A stretch of 64,000 nt of DNA from Spirochaetaceae bacterium (GTDB lineage: Bacteria > Spirochaetota > Spirochaetia > SZUA-6 > Bin103). The translations under genes were made by a program, and so were the position numbers. Below are positions 53,271 to 61,515 of the stretch, in pieces. The stretch's first letter is position 1; each line of letters begins with the position of its first letter. A model generated the notes under the pieces. The model did not search any database. It had not been told where the DNA came from and was given only the letters and a program-made list of their open reading frames with translations. The DNA is taken from assembly GCA_028821475.1 (NCBI GenBank), contig JAPPGB010000105.1, positions 1 through 64,000 of the forward strand, in the 5' to 3' direction.

Positions 53271-53384
53271 CGTACCATATGCAAGGTGCAATGCCAGCCC
53301 GAATGGCCCCAACGTGCGCACCCTTGCCCGGACTGCCGCACCGCCCCCAACGGCGGCCAGGCGTGGTACGGTTGCCCGCCTCCG

Positions 53385-54653
53385 ATGAGCATCAGCAATC
53401 GTCTCCCGCGCGTACCGGCGCAATTCCGCTCGCTGTACAGCGGGTTGCTGGCGATAAGCCTCCTGTTCGGCGCCAACTTCACCGCCATGGGCGCCGTGCT
53501 TCCGCAGATGATCCGTTCCTTCGACTGGAGCTACACGGCCGCGGCAACCGTGCTGGCAGCCGGTTCGTTCGGCTACTTCGGCGCCACCTTTGCCAGCGGT
53601 TTCGTGGTGCGCCGGATCGGCCTGCGCGTCACCGCGGTGGTCGGCCTGGTACTGATCGCGGGCGCGCTGGCCCTGTTCGGCGCCACGCCCGCGCTGGCGG
53701 CCAACGTGCTGCTGCACGGACTGGTCGGCGTCGGCAGCGGCTGCGTGGAGGTGGTAATCAACTACGGCGCGGTGCGCATGGAACGCGACGGGCGCAGCCA
53801 GCTCATGAACCTGCTGCACGCGGCGTTCTCGGTCGGCGGCATGCTCGGACCGTTGGCGGCCGCGCGGCTGTTGGACACCGGAGCACCGTGGCAGACGGTG
53901 TTCCGCATCATCGCCGCCGGTACCGCGCTCGCCGCCATCTGGCTGGCGATGCTGCCGTTCCACCGCCTCGACGAGCGCCCTCCCTCCACCCGGCGCGCTG
54001 CCCGCCGAGCCGGCGCCGCGTCGGACCGCGGCAACGGCGAGCGGAGCGCGCACGCGGTCAGGCCGGCCGAGCTGCCATTCGACCCCGTGCTGGTGGCGCT
54101 GTGCGTGGCCCTGCTGTTCATATACGTCGGCGCCGAGGTGGGCGTGTCGGGCTGGATCGGCGAGTATTTCGTGAGCGTGCTCGGCCGCAGCCCGGCGCAA
54201 GGGGCGAACCTGGTAACGCTGTTCTGGGGCGGCATCCTGGCGGGCCGGCTCCTGCTTGCGTTCTGCTATACGGGGAGGCAATCCGCGCTGGCTATCCTGG
54301 CGCTCGCCGGAGTGGCCGCGGGCGGGCTGATCGTGGCCGTTGCCGCCGGCGGACCGCTCGCCGCGGCGGCCGGATTCGTGGCGGCCGGGTTCGGGTTCTC
54401 CTCCATCTATCCGCTGGTGATGTCGATCGTCGGCAGCTACGTTCCGCCGCGCAGGCAGAGCATGGTGGTGGGGTTTGCCTCCAGCGGCGGAGGCATCGGC
54501 TCGCTGGTGTTTCCGTTCCTGGTGGCGGCGGTGGCGCAGAACACCGGCATTCGCCGGGGGTTCCTGCTGTACGTGGCACTCGCGCTGCTGCTGATGCTGC
54601 TTGCGCTCGCCGCCATGCTCAGAACCCGCGGCATCGACCGCGCGCGGCCGTGA
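53385..54653 (+). CDS. Major facilitator superfamily transporter (FucP/YfkF-like)
   Basis: The product (422 aa) has 12 helices: FRSLYSGLLAISLLFGANFT is helix 1, GFVVRRIGLRVTAVVG the conserved loop 2-3, and a long basic central loop runs from about residues 190 to 230. The second half starts LVALCVALLFIYVGAEVGVS, with the E-x-x-x-S/G-W pattern seen in sugar/fucose-type and other MFS carriers. ATG 53385 fits the family N-terminus; the upstream extension is Cys/Pro-rich and unlikely. Divergent from an aldo-keto reductase that may act on the imported sugar. Confidence 0.87.
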   Translation: MSISNRLPRVPAQFRSLYSGLLAISLLFGANFTAMGAVLPQMIRSFDWSYTAAATVLAAGSFGYFGATFASGFVVRRIGLRVTAVVGLVLIAGALALFGATPALAANVLLHGLVGVGSGCVEVVINYGAVRMERDGRSQLMNLLHAAFSVGGMLGPLAAARLLDTGAPWQTVFRIIAAGTALAAIWLAMLPFHRLDERPPSTRRAARRAGAASDRGNGERSAHAVRPAELPFDPVLVALCVALLFIYVGAEVGVSGWIGEYFVSVLGRSPAQGANLVTLFWGGILAGRLLLAFCYTGRQSALAILALAGVAAGGLIVAVAAGGPLAAAAGFVAAGFGFSSIYPLVMSIVGSYVPPRRQSMVVGFASSGGGIGSLVFPFLVAAVAQNTGIRRGFLLYVALALLLMLLALAAMLRTRGIDRARP

Positions 54654-54665
54654 CGGCGGCGTCCG

Positions 54666-55091
54666 CTATCCCGATGATCCGTTGCTGCGCCGCGGCGCGG
54701 GCTTGTTGGACGCGGCCGTGATGACGCGCAAAATGCGGCTGGCGACCAGTTCGTCGCCCACTTCCAACGTAATCACGTAGGCGCCGAAGTGGTGGAAGTT
54801 GCAGGTGATCGGCAGCACCAGCTCCACGTCCTCGCGTTCGCCCGCCACGTGGATCTCGCCGCTGCGCGCGGCCACTTCCTCCGACGACTGGCCGTGGGTC
54901 ACGCTAACGCTGAATTCGTGGGTGCCGCGCGACACGCTGCCGAGCGCCCCGTAGATGAACCACGGCACCGCCGGCGACGGTACGCGCGAAAACTGAAAGG
55001 ACTGAAACACGCCGATCAGCCCCTTTTTTCCGTTGTTCTCGGTGATGATCCGATCGCAGCACAATAGCGCGTGAACTACCAACTCGTACAT
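54666..55091 (-). CDS. DUF6941-like hypothetical protein
   Basis: The product (141 aa) starts MYELVVHALLCCDRIITENN with GKKGLIGVFQSFQFSRVPSP. This matches the pattern of a small widespread family (DUF6941: 'l.CD....e.gK..liGvF......fP'), predicted to be a beta-sandwich. The rest is strand-rich (FIYGALGSVSRGTHEFSVSV). No signal peptide. Role unknown. It is tail to tail with the upstream MFS gene, 12 bases apart. Confidence 0.7.
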   Translation of the reverse strand: MYELVVHALLCCDRIITENNGKKGLIGVFQSFQFSRVPSPAVPWFIYGALGSVSRGTHEFSVSVTHGQSSEEVAARSGEIHVAGEREDVELVLPITCNFHHFGAYVITLEVGDELVASRILRVITAASNKPAPRRSNGSSG

Positions 55092-55159
55092 GGTCGTCGC
55101 GTCGCCTTCAGGGTAGCGGATTTCTCGCTGCGCGCCTATCGCCGCCGGCGCGCGCTCTC

Positions 55160-55195
55160 GCGCAGCGCTGCTGGTCAGCGCAGCGCTGCTGGTCA
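55160..55195 (+). repeat. 18-bp tandem duplication containing an MFS stop codon
   Basis: Two perfect copies of GCGCAGCGCTGCTGGTCA lie at 55160-55177 and 55178-55195, followed by a further gcgca. On the minus strand each copy contains CTGCGC-TGA, so the stop codon of the leftward MFS gene (55193-55195) and its context are duplicated directly downstream. Confidence 0.85.
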
Positions 55196-56428
55196 GCGCA
55201 GGGTTCGCAAGCGCCGGTTGGTGAGCAGCACTACCGACACCAGCAACATGAACGCGCCCATCACGGCACCCGCCACCTGGCCGCCGAACGCTTCCGCCAG
55301 GGCGCCGGCCGGCAGCGCCCCCAGCGGCACCAAGCCGAACGAGATCATGAACACGCTCGCCACGCGCCCGTGGTACTCCTCGTCGGCGATTTCCAGCATC
55401 ACCGCCTGGTTGAGCGCCTTGCGGATGGCATCGCCCACGCCGAGGACCAGCATGCACGCCAGCCCCACCCAGAACAGCGCCAGACCCGACATCACCAGGA
55501 TCGCGGTACTGGCCACGATCGCGCCGCTCAGCAGGATCAGTCCGCGGCGCCCCGGCCCCACGTTGGCCACCACCACCGCCGCTCCGACGGAGCCCACGCC
55601 CATCGCGGTCACCAGCAGGCCGAGCACCTCCGGGCCGCGCTGGTACAGGTCGACCACGAACACCGGCAGGATGAGCCGGAACGGCATCGCCACCAGCGCG
55701 TATACCACCGAGATCACGAACAGTATGACGATGTCCGGCTGGCGGCGAATGTAGGTGAGCCCCTGCCGGATCGCCGCCTGCTGGGTGCCGCCGACGGCGG
55801 GCACGTACCTCGACGTGATCCGCCCGGTCATCCATACCGCGCCGACACCCATGGCCGCGACGAAGTAGTAGGTCGCGGCGGGGCCGAACAGCCCGTACAG
55901 CCATCCGCCGAGGGCCGGCCCCACCAGCGTGGTCAGGCTGAACCCGGCCGCCATGAGGGACAGCGCATTGGTGGTGAGCCGGCGCCCCACCAGCCCGGGA
56001 ATCATCGCCTGCCGGGCCGGCACCAGGAGCGCCCACAGCATGCCCTGCAGCGCCGACGACGCCAGCAGGTGCACCCAGGTGACCTGTCCGAATTGAATCG
56101 CCAGGCCGACCGCCAGCGCAACCATCGAGAACATCGCCTGCGCCACCTGCACCAGCCGGCGACGGTCGAACCGGTCCGCCACCGCGCCGCCGACCAGCGC
56201 CAGCGACAGCATCGGCACGGCGTAGCCGACCGCGACCAGGCTGAGCAGGAGCGGCGAGCTGGTCAGGTCGTAGGCCAGGTAGCCGGACGCCACCATGCGG
56301 ACCTGCGAGGCGCCGAACAGGATCAGCAGGCCGAACCACAACAGGCGGAAGTCGCGCACCGCCAGAGACGCGAACGTGGTGGTGCGCGCGCGCCGCCCGG
56401 TCGCGCGCAGGCGTTCAGCCAGCGCCAC
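55193..56428 (-). CDS. MFS transporter, enterobactin-exporter (EntS)-like
   Basis: The product (411 aa; GTG start) has 12 helices: LAVRDFRLLWFGLLILFGAS at the start, GGAVADRFDRRRLVQ (loop 2-3 motif), PARQAMIPGLVGRRLTTNAL and DAIRKALNQAVMLEIADEEYHGRVAS. All are typical of the MFS_3/EntS-like group that exports siderophores or drugs. Substrate unknown; no siderophore genes are nearby. Its stop lies within an 18-bp tandem duplication. Confidence 0.87.
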   Translation of the reverse strand: MALAERLRATGRRARTTTFASLAVRDFRLLWFGLLILFGASQVRMVASGYLAYDLTSSPLLLSLVAVGYAVPMLSLALVGGAVADRFDRRRLVQVAQAMFSMVALAVGLAIQFGQVTWVHLLASSALQGMLWALLVPARQAMIPGLVGRRLTTNALSLMAAGFSLTTLVGPALGGWLYGLFGPAATYYFVAAMGVGAVWMTGRITSRYVPAVGGTQQAAIRQGLTYIRRQPDIVILFVISVVYALVAMPFRLILPVFVVDLYQRGPEVLGLLVTAMGVGSVGAAVVVANVGPGRRGLILLSGAIVASTAILVMSGLALFWVGLACMLVLGVGDAIRKALNQAVMLEIADEEYHGRVASVFMISFGLVPLGALPAGALAEAFGGQVAGAVMGAFMLLVSVVLLTNRRLRTLR

Positions 56429-56612
56429 GGTTCAGCACCGGGGAAGGGCGTGACCGCCGGCACAGGGCGACGCACACGGGATGGAGCCGGGAGCAGGCAG
56501 GCGACAGCGAGGTGGGGCCATGCAAGCGGTCTTGCACCACCCTACCACGTCCGCGCCGCAAGGGGCAGGTGTCGCAGACGTCGCCTCGCGCGCAGGGGCG
56601 CGACCACCAAGC

Positions 56613-56737
56613 TGCCGGGAGTCCGGGAATTCGAACGGCAGTATGGCCCTCGTCGCTCGCTGCTGGTCGGACAGGGCGGCATACGGCTTGAAGAGTTCCT
56701 CGCCTCACCCGCGAGCCACTGGCTCGAGGAAGCATGA
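56613..56737 (+). pseudogene. C-terminal remnant of a DUF4143-type AAA ATPase
   Basis: The frame ending in TGA 56735-56737 reads REFERQYGPRRSLLVGQGGI and then RLEEFLASPASHWL. This is the closing strand-helix of AAA_14/DUF4143 proteins (G-x-x-x-F-x-x-x-Y-P...LLVG-x-x-G-I-x-x-E-E-F-L). The preceding sequence shows no ATPase domain, so it is a fragment about 40 codons long. It overlaps the next gene's ATG by ATGA, so the pair once was an operon. The 56429-56612 stretch before it holds no gene I can identify. Confidence 0.45.
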
Positions 56738-58005
56738 GTCCCATCGTCCCATATCGGAGCGACATCCAGGAGCGACGCCGCTTGCGCGAGGAACGAGAGA
56801 GGAACCATGGCGATTGGATAGCCCACGTACGTTCCAATGTGGCAGAACTGCGTTCCGGAACGGATCGTATCGATACGCTGTATTGGATCGGGAAGGCATA
56901 CTTCGGCTCGCTCGTGGAGGCTCGCGGAAGCAGTCCTGAAGAGCGGATCAGGAATCTCTTTCGATACGAAGAATCCCTGATCGCGGCGGCCCTCGCCGGC
57001 ATGCGTGGCACGCTGTGCCGTAACGACGTTCCGGAACCATCCGAGATCATCAGTTCTGCGGGAAGCGGCCAGGAGTACCGCGTTGCTCTACCGTTCCTGG
57101 CCGGTATGGAAGAGCTTGAGCCGGAGGCCGTGCTCCGACTGAGTGACAAACAGGTCAGGCAGGCTCTCGCGTTCCGTTACGGCTCGCCTGCCCTCCGCCT
57201 GGGACAGCAGGGTTCCACGTGGTACCGGACGCTGCTGGACCGGTGTCCGGAAACCGTCGCCGACGTACTCGTCCGTTGCGTAGCTTCGATTCTTCGCAGC
57301 GGTAAGCACGACTACTCCATCGTTCATCAGCTACTCGGAGAAGATCATGCTCGCGTAGCCCGTCATGCGGCCATGCCGCTGCTGCGCGGCTTCCCCCTGC
57401 GTTGCACGGCGGCGCAGCTTCAGAATCTGGACGATCTGCTCCATGCCGCCCACCGGTACGCCGATCGACGGTCCTTTCTTGGTTTGATTGCGGACAAGCT
57501 TTCCCGACCGAGCATGACCGTCGCGCAGAGGGTTCATTGGCTGGCAATGGGAGTCATTGTTCTTCCGCACAGCTACCTCGATCCCTTGTCCGACTTCGTC
57601 GGACGCACGGAAAGGCGCCTCTCGCACCTCGCCGAGTTCCTGCGGTCGGCGGGTCCCACCGTAGACGAACTGGAGGTACCGGCTCTGAAGTACTACATCA
57701 GTGTGCTGGGAAGTACCCTCGGACGTTGGTTCTCGCACGACTCGGATGTCTTGGCCACCGAGTCCGCCAGCGTGGCGCCATGTGTCTACCGGATGATCCA
57801 GCGCTTGGCAGCGCTTCCCGACCCGGAAGCAAGCGCTGCGCTGGACGAGCTCGCGACAGACGAGGCGCTGTCCTCCTGGAAGCTGAACCTGGCCACCGCT
57901 CGCGACCGACAGCGCGTGGTGCGGCGCGACGCCCTCTACCGGCATTCCCAGCGTCGACCCGACCTGCGAGACCTTGCGCGATGGTCGACCCGCGAACCCG
58001 GCTGA
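56734..58005 (+). CDS. Unrecognised helical protein of a lower-G+C patch
   Basis: The product (423 aa) starts MSPIVPYRSDIQERRRLREE, is soluble, and seems almost entirely alpha-helical with spaced Leu/Arg/His positions (for example VARHAAMPLLRGFPLRCTAA, LIADKLSRPSMTVAQRVHWL), suggestive of HEAT/ARM-type repeats. I recall similar sequences as C-terminal regions of large NTPase proteins, but this is weak. The gene is less G+C-rich in third positions than its neighbours, and follows a truncated DUF4143 ATPase tail by a 4-base overlap. It may therefore be part of a laterally acquired, partly deleted module, or itself a C-terminal fragment restarted at this ATG. Confidence 0.65.
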   Translation: MSPIVPYRSDIQERRRLREERERNHGDWIAHVRSNVAELRSGTDRIDTLYWIGKAYFGSLVEARGSSPEERIRNLFRYEESLIAAALAGMRGTLCRNDVPEPSEIISSAGSGQEYRVALPFLAGMEELEPEAVLRLSDKQVRQALAFRYGSPALRLGQQGSTWYRTLLDRCPETVADVLVRCVASILRSGKHDYSIVHQLLGEDHARVARHAAMPLLRGFPLRCTAAQLQNLDDLLHAAHRYADRRSFLGLIADKLSRPSMTVAQRVHWLAMGVIVLPHSYLDPLSDFVGRTERRLSHLAEFLRSAGPTVDELEVPALKYYISVLGSTLGRWFSHDSDVLATESASVAPCVYRMIQRLAALPDPEASAALDELATDEALSSWKLNLATARDRQRVVRRDALYRHSQRRPDLRDLARWSTREPG

Positions 58006-58167
58006 TCTCGCGTCCCTCGTGACCGTCGCACGATCTCGGTCTGCGTGGTCGACGTGAGCCCGCCGTCTCCGTGACCCGCGTGCCGGAGTGCCGATCGGGC
58101 ATGACCACGCAAGCGGCGGCGGGCTATCATGGGGCCATCAAAACGACAGTCCGACAAGGAGTTCTGC

Positions 58168-58704
58168 ATGGGCAACGACAAGCTGAGGACCATTCCGGTG
58201 AAGGACACCGATGCGCCGGAATTCGCCGCGGTGGCGCGCAAGGTGAGCTGGCCGAAGAAGGACGAAGGCAGGCCGTCGCAGTTCTGGCCGGCGATGAGCG
58301 GGTTCAACATCGGCTCCGGCACCGACGTGGACATCTCCTACCTGGAGTCGACCCGCTCGGAGCCGTCCAACGGCTTCGACCGCCACCTCAACACCGAGGA
58401 GCTGTTCGTGTGCCTGGCGGGCGAGTACGTGATGCCGATGGCGCCCTGCCGCAAGCCGGACGACCCCGACGACGAGCCGCGCATCGAGGACCTGATCGCG
58501 TTCCGGGTGCGCGCCGGAGATGCCTACGTGCTGAAGCCGAACGTGTGGCACAACGGCGGCTGGCCGACCAGGGAGGCGGGCTCGATGCGCTACATCATGG
58601 TGCTGTCCGGGCACCGCGCCGGCGAGGGCCACCAGGGGCGCGTCGACCACATCATGAAGACCCTGCCGGACGACCAGCAGGTGATCCCGGAAGGGCTGGC
58701 ATAG
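58168..58704 (+). CDS. Cupin of ureidoglycolate lyase (AllA)-like family
   Basis: The product (178 aa) has DVDISYLESTRSEPSNGFDR, then HLNTEELFVCLAGEYVMPMA and ALKPNVWHNGGW-type YVLKPNVWHNGGWP, giving the AllA pattern of conserved His/Glu and terminal WHNG. AllA-type proteins cleave ureidoglycolate, but many relatives are uncharacterised, so function is open. AAGGAG six bases before ATG 58168 fixes the start. First gene of the rightward catabolic row; ThuA follows after 10 bases. Confidence 0.75.
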   Translation: MGNDKLRTIPVKDTDAPEFAAVARKVSWPKKDEGRPSQFWPAMSGFNIGSGTDVDISYLESTRSEPSNGFDRHLNTEELFVCLAGEYVMPMAPCRKPDDPDDEPRIEDLIAFRVRAGDAYVLKPNVWHNGGWPTREAGSMRYIMVLSGHRAGEGHQGRVDHIMKTLPDDQQVIPEGLA

Positions 58705-58714
58705 CGCCGGCGCC

Positions 58715-59392
58715 ATGTCGACCGCACCGCCCGATACGGGCAACATCAAGGCGGCCGTGATCGTCGGCGGCCACGGCTACGACGTTCCCGGATTCAAGGC
58801 GCTGTTCGACTCCCTGCACGGCGTGGACTGGTACCTGCAGGACATCGACAACTGGGCCGGCTCGCCGGTCGCCGACCAGTACGACGTGTTCGTGTTCTAC
58901 CACATGGTGGCGTGGGGGGTGTGGAGCCTGCGCCCCGACATGGCCGAGCGCATCGACGAAGCCAACCGGCAGATCGGCACCACCGGCCAGGGCTGGTTCG
59001 TGTGGCACCACGCGCTGCTGTCGTATCCGGAGAGCCCCGCCTTCGACCGCGTGTGCAACTCGGCCGACCGCACGTTGAAGAAGCCGGACCGGTTCACGCC
59101 GCGCATCGACATGAACGTGCACGTCGAGCACCCCGACCACCCGGTCACCGTCGGCGTTGACGACTTCGCCATCTCCGGCGAAGGCTTCCTGCTGCCGGCG
59201 TGCGGCCCGGACAGCACCGTCCTGCTGACCCACGACCACGCCGGCAACATCCCCTCGCTGGCGTGGTGCCACGAGCTGGACCGTTCGCGGGTGCTGTGCT
59301 GGCAATCGGGCCACGACGCCACCGAGTGGACCAACCCCGCCTTCAAGAAGGTCTTCCAGCAGGGCATCGAATGGCTGGCCCGCCGCCGATAG
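58715..59392 (+). CDS. ThuA-like glutamine-amidotransferase-fold protein
   Basis: The product (225 aa) reads AAVIVGGHGYDVPGFKALFD at the N-terminus, VFVFYHMVAWG, then QGWFVWHHALLSYP and HPVTVGVDDFAISGEGFLL, ending SGHDATEWTNPAFKKVFQQG. This is the ThuA (trehalose-utilisation, DUF1037-like) fold, where the P-G-H/F-x-x-H motifs stand in place of a catalytic Cys. ThuA genes sit in sugar-oxidation clusters next to oxidoreductases, and it was shown to be involved in keto-disaccharide metabolism in rhizobia. Fits the AKR/SDR/ADH genes that follow. Confidence 0.85.
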   Translation: MSTAPPDTGNIKAAVIVGGHGYDVPGFKALFDSLHGVDWYLQDIDNWAGSPVADQYDVFVFYHMVAWGVWSLRPDMAERIDEANRQIGTTGQGWFVWHHALLSYPESPAFDRVCNSADRTLKKPDRFTPRIDMNVHVEHPDHPVTVGVDDFAISGEGFLLPACGPDSTVLLTHDHAGNIPSLAWCHELDRSRVLCWQSGHDATEWTNPAFKKVFQQGIEWLARRR

Positions 59393-59402
59393 GAAATTCC
59401 CG

Positions 59403-59570
59403 ATGCAGTACTCGGTGACTCTCGACCTGATCGACGAGCCGGGATTCGAGGGCTACTACAGGATCGAGGGAGCAGTCGCCGCGGCGAGGGACGTGGCTGA
59501 ACTGTGGGTGGCGGAGAACCACTCGCGCGGCGAACCGGTTCCACAGGAGTCCGGTACCAGGCGGCATTGA
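59403..59570 (+). pseudogene. Internally deleted HicB-like antitoxin remnant
   Basis: An ATG frame of 55 codons ends in TGA 59568-59570. Its start MQYSVTLDLIDEPGFEGYYR resembles the first strands of HicB antitoxins, and its end AVAAARDVAELWVAENHSRG then EPVPQES resembles the HicB helix and terminal P-x-P-x-E-S. The central 'lpGc.tqGdt' part (about 12-15 residues) is missing. It lies between ThuA and the AKR gene and breaks the operon. No HicA toxin is visible next to it. Confidence 0.45.
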
Positions 59571-59592
59571 CGCTGGACGAGTTCCGCCAACG

Positions 59593-60609
59593 GTGAAATA
59601 CGGAACGATTGCCGGAATCGGCAAGCCGGTGGCGCGGCTGGTGTGCGGCACCATGGTGATCACCGACGAAGAGGAGGCCAGGCCAAAAGGCCCCTGGGGA
59701 GACCTGAACCGGGAGTTGAGTTTTGCCCTGCTCGATGCGATCGCAGCCGGCGGCGGCAACACGTTCGACACCGCCCACGTGTACGGCATCGGCGGGGCCG
59801 GCGAGAAGGGGCTGGGACTGTGGATGGCCGAGCGCGGCAATCGCGACGAGTTGGTCATCATCGGCAAAGGCGGCGTCCGCCCGTCGCCGCCGGCGCCGTA
59901 CAAGGTGATGCCCAGCTTCATCGACGCCGACCTGTTCGAGACCCTGGCGCGCCTGCAGACCGGCTACGTCGACCTGTACATGATGCACTACGACGACCCG
60001 GCGGCGCCGCTCGGTCCGCTGATGGAGACCCTGAACGCCCACCTCGCCGCCGGCCGAACGCGTACCATTGGCTGCTCCAACATGACCCACGAGCGCTTCG
60101 AGGAAGCCAACGAATACGCCGACAAGCGTGGCCTGGAGCCGCTGGTGGCCTCAGAACCGCAATACTCGCTGGCGGAACAAGGCGCCATCTACATTCCCGG
60201 CTCGGTGAGCATTTCCGGGCCCGCGCATCGCAACGCGCGCGAGTGGTACGCCGGCACCGGCATGCCGGTGATCCCCTACTCCAGCCTCGGCAGCGGGTTC
60301 TTCTCCGGGCTGCTGCGGCCGGGCACGTTCGACGAAGTCAAGGAGCGCATGAACCCCACAGCGGTGCGCGTCTATGCCTGCGAAGCCAACTTCGAGCGCC
60401 TTGAGCGGGTGGCGACGCTCGCCGAACGCATGGGCGCCAGCGTCGCCCAGATCGCCCTCGCGTTCCTGCTCACCGGCCCCCTGAACGTGTTCGCCCTCAC
60501 CGGCCCGCGCTCTCCCGCCGAGTTCGCCGACAACACTGCCGCCCTGGAGATCACCCTCACCCCCGCCGAACGCGCTTGGCTCGACCTGGAAACCGACACC
60601 GCGCCGTAG
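59593..60609 (+). CDS. Aldo/keto reductase
   Basis: The product (338 aa; GTG start) has RLVCGTMVI, the Asp/Tyr pair in FDTAHVYG, Lys in VIIGKGGVR, and the His in YMMHYDDP. YMMHYD and the loop GQP-like structure are of the AKR 'plant auxin-induced/YhdN' type. C-terminal TGPRSPAEFADN is the cofactor-binding end. It probably reduces or oxidises a sugar-derived aldehyde or ketone in the same pathway as the neighbouring SDR and ADH. Confidence 0.88.
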   Translation: MKYGTIAGIGKPVARLVCGTMVITDEEEARPKGPWGDLNRELSFALLDAIAAGGGNTFDTAHVYGIGGAGEKGLGLWMAERGNRDELVIIGKGGVRPSPPAPYKVMPSFIDADLFETLARLQTGYVDLYMMHYDDPAAPLGPLMETLNAHLAAGRTRTIGCSNMTHERFEEANEYADKRGLEPLVASEPQYSLAEQGAIYIPGSVSISGPAHRNAREWYAGTGMPVIPYSSLGSGFFSGLLRPGTFDEVKERMNPTAVRVYACEANFERLERVATLAERMGASVAQIALAFLLTGPLNVFALTGPRSPAEFADNTAALEITLTPAERAWLDLETDTAP

Positions 60610-60678
60610 CACTCCGCAACGGCTGCCGAGTGCGGCAGGCGTTGTGCGGCGCACACGCCGCGCTTACACTGCCGGGCC

Positions 60679-61434
60679 ATGAAGCTGGAAGGAAGGTGTG
60701 CCCTGGTGACCGGCGGTGCGTCGGGGATCGGCAAGGCGAGTTGCGAGCTGTTCGCCCGCGAGGGGGCGAAGGTCGCCGTGGTGGACCTGAACGGCCCCGG
60801 GGCCGAGGAGACCGCACACGGGATCGGCGCGGCGGGCGGCACGGCGCTGCCGTTTACGGCCGACGTGACGGATGAAGACCAGGTGGCGCGGGCGGTGGCC
60901 GGGGCGGTGGCGGAGTGGGGACCGATCGGCGTGCTGCACAACCACGCCGGGCTGCTGCCGGCCGACGACGCCTCCATCTTCGACATCGACGTCGCCACCA
61001 TCGACGAGGCGCTGTCGATCAACGTCAAGGGGATGATCCTGGTCGGCAAGCACGTGGCGCGGGTGATGCGCGACGCCGGCGGCGGGGCGATCGTCAACAC
61101 CGCCTCCGACCTGTCCTACATCGCTCTCGGCGGGCTCACCACCTACGTCACGTCGAAGAGCGCCATACCCGGCCTGACGCGAGTGATGGCGGCCGATCTC
61201 GCCGACCACGGAGTACGGGTCAACGCGGTAGCGCCCGGCTTCACCTACACCGGCATGACCGCCGGCATGCTCGACCAGCCGGAGATCCTGGAGCCGATGA
61301 AGGACACCTACCTGATCAGGGAACTGGGCCAGCCGATCGACGTGGCCAACTGCGTGCTGTTCCTGGCTTCCGACGATGCCCGCTTTGTCACCGGCGCCGT
61401 GCTCGTGGTCGACGGCGGCCACACCGTCAGGTGA
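60679..61434 (+). CDS. SDR family NAD-dependent oxidoreductase
   Basis: The product (251 aa) is a classical SDR: TGGASGIG at about residues 12-19, acidic VVDLNG after beta-2 (NAD type), NHAG in place of NNAG, Ser in NTASDLSYIALGG, Tyr/Lys in YVTSK, and FVTGAVLVVDGG near the C-terminus. The frame is intact and the length standard. It is separated by only 69 bases from the AKR and 81 bases from the cyclase-family gene, all in the same direction. Confidence 0.92.
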   Translation: MKLEGRCALVTGGASGIGKASCELFAREGAKVAVVDLNGPGAEETAHGIGAAGGTALPFTADVTDEDQVARAVAGAVAEWGPIGVLHNHAGLLPADDASIFDIDVATIDEALSINVKGMILVGKHVARVMRDAGGGAIVNTASDLSYIALGGLTTYVTSKSAIPGLTRVMAADLADHGVRVNAVAPGFTYTGMTAGMLDQPEILEPMKDTYLIRELGQPIDVANCVLFLASDDARFVTGAVLVVDGGHTVR

Positions 61435-61515
61435 CGCCGGTCGCGGTGATGACAACCCGCAGACACGAAAGCGGTCGCCGGATGCCGACCCTCCCGTACG
61501 TGACGAACGACCTTG

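Noticed and set aside
53286-53384. N-terminal extension of the MFS gene starting at 53286
   Set aside because: The extra 33 residues are Cys/Pro/Gln-rich and unlike a membrane-protein N-terminus; ATG 53385 leads directly into the first helix.
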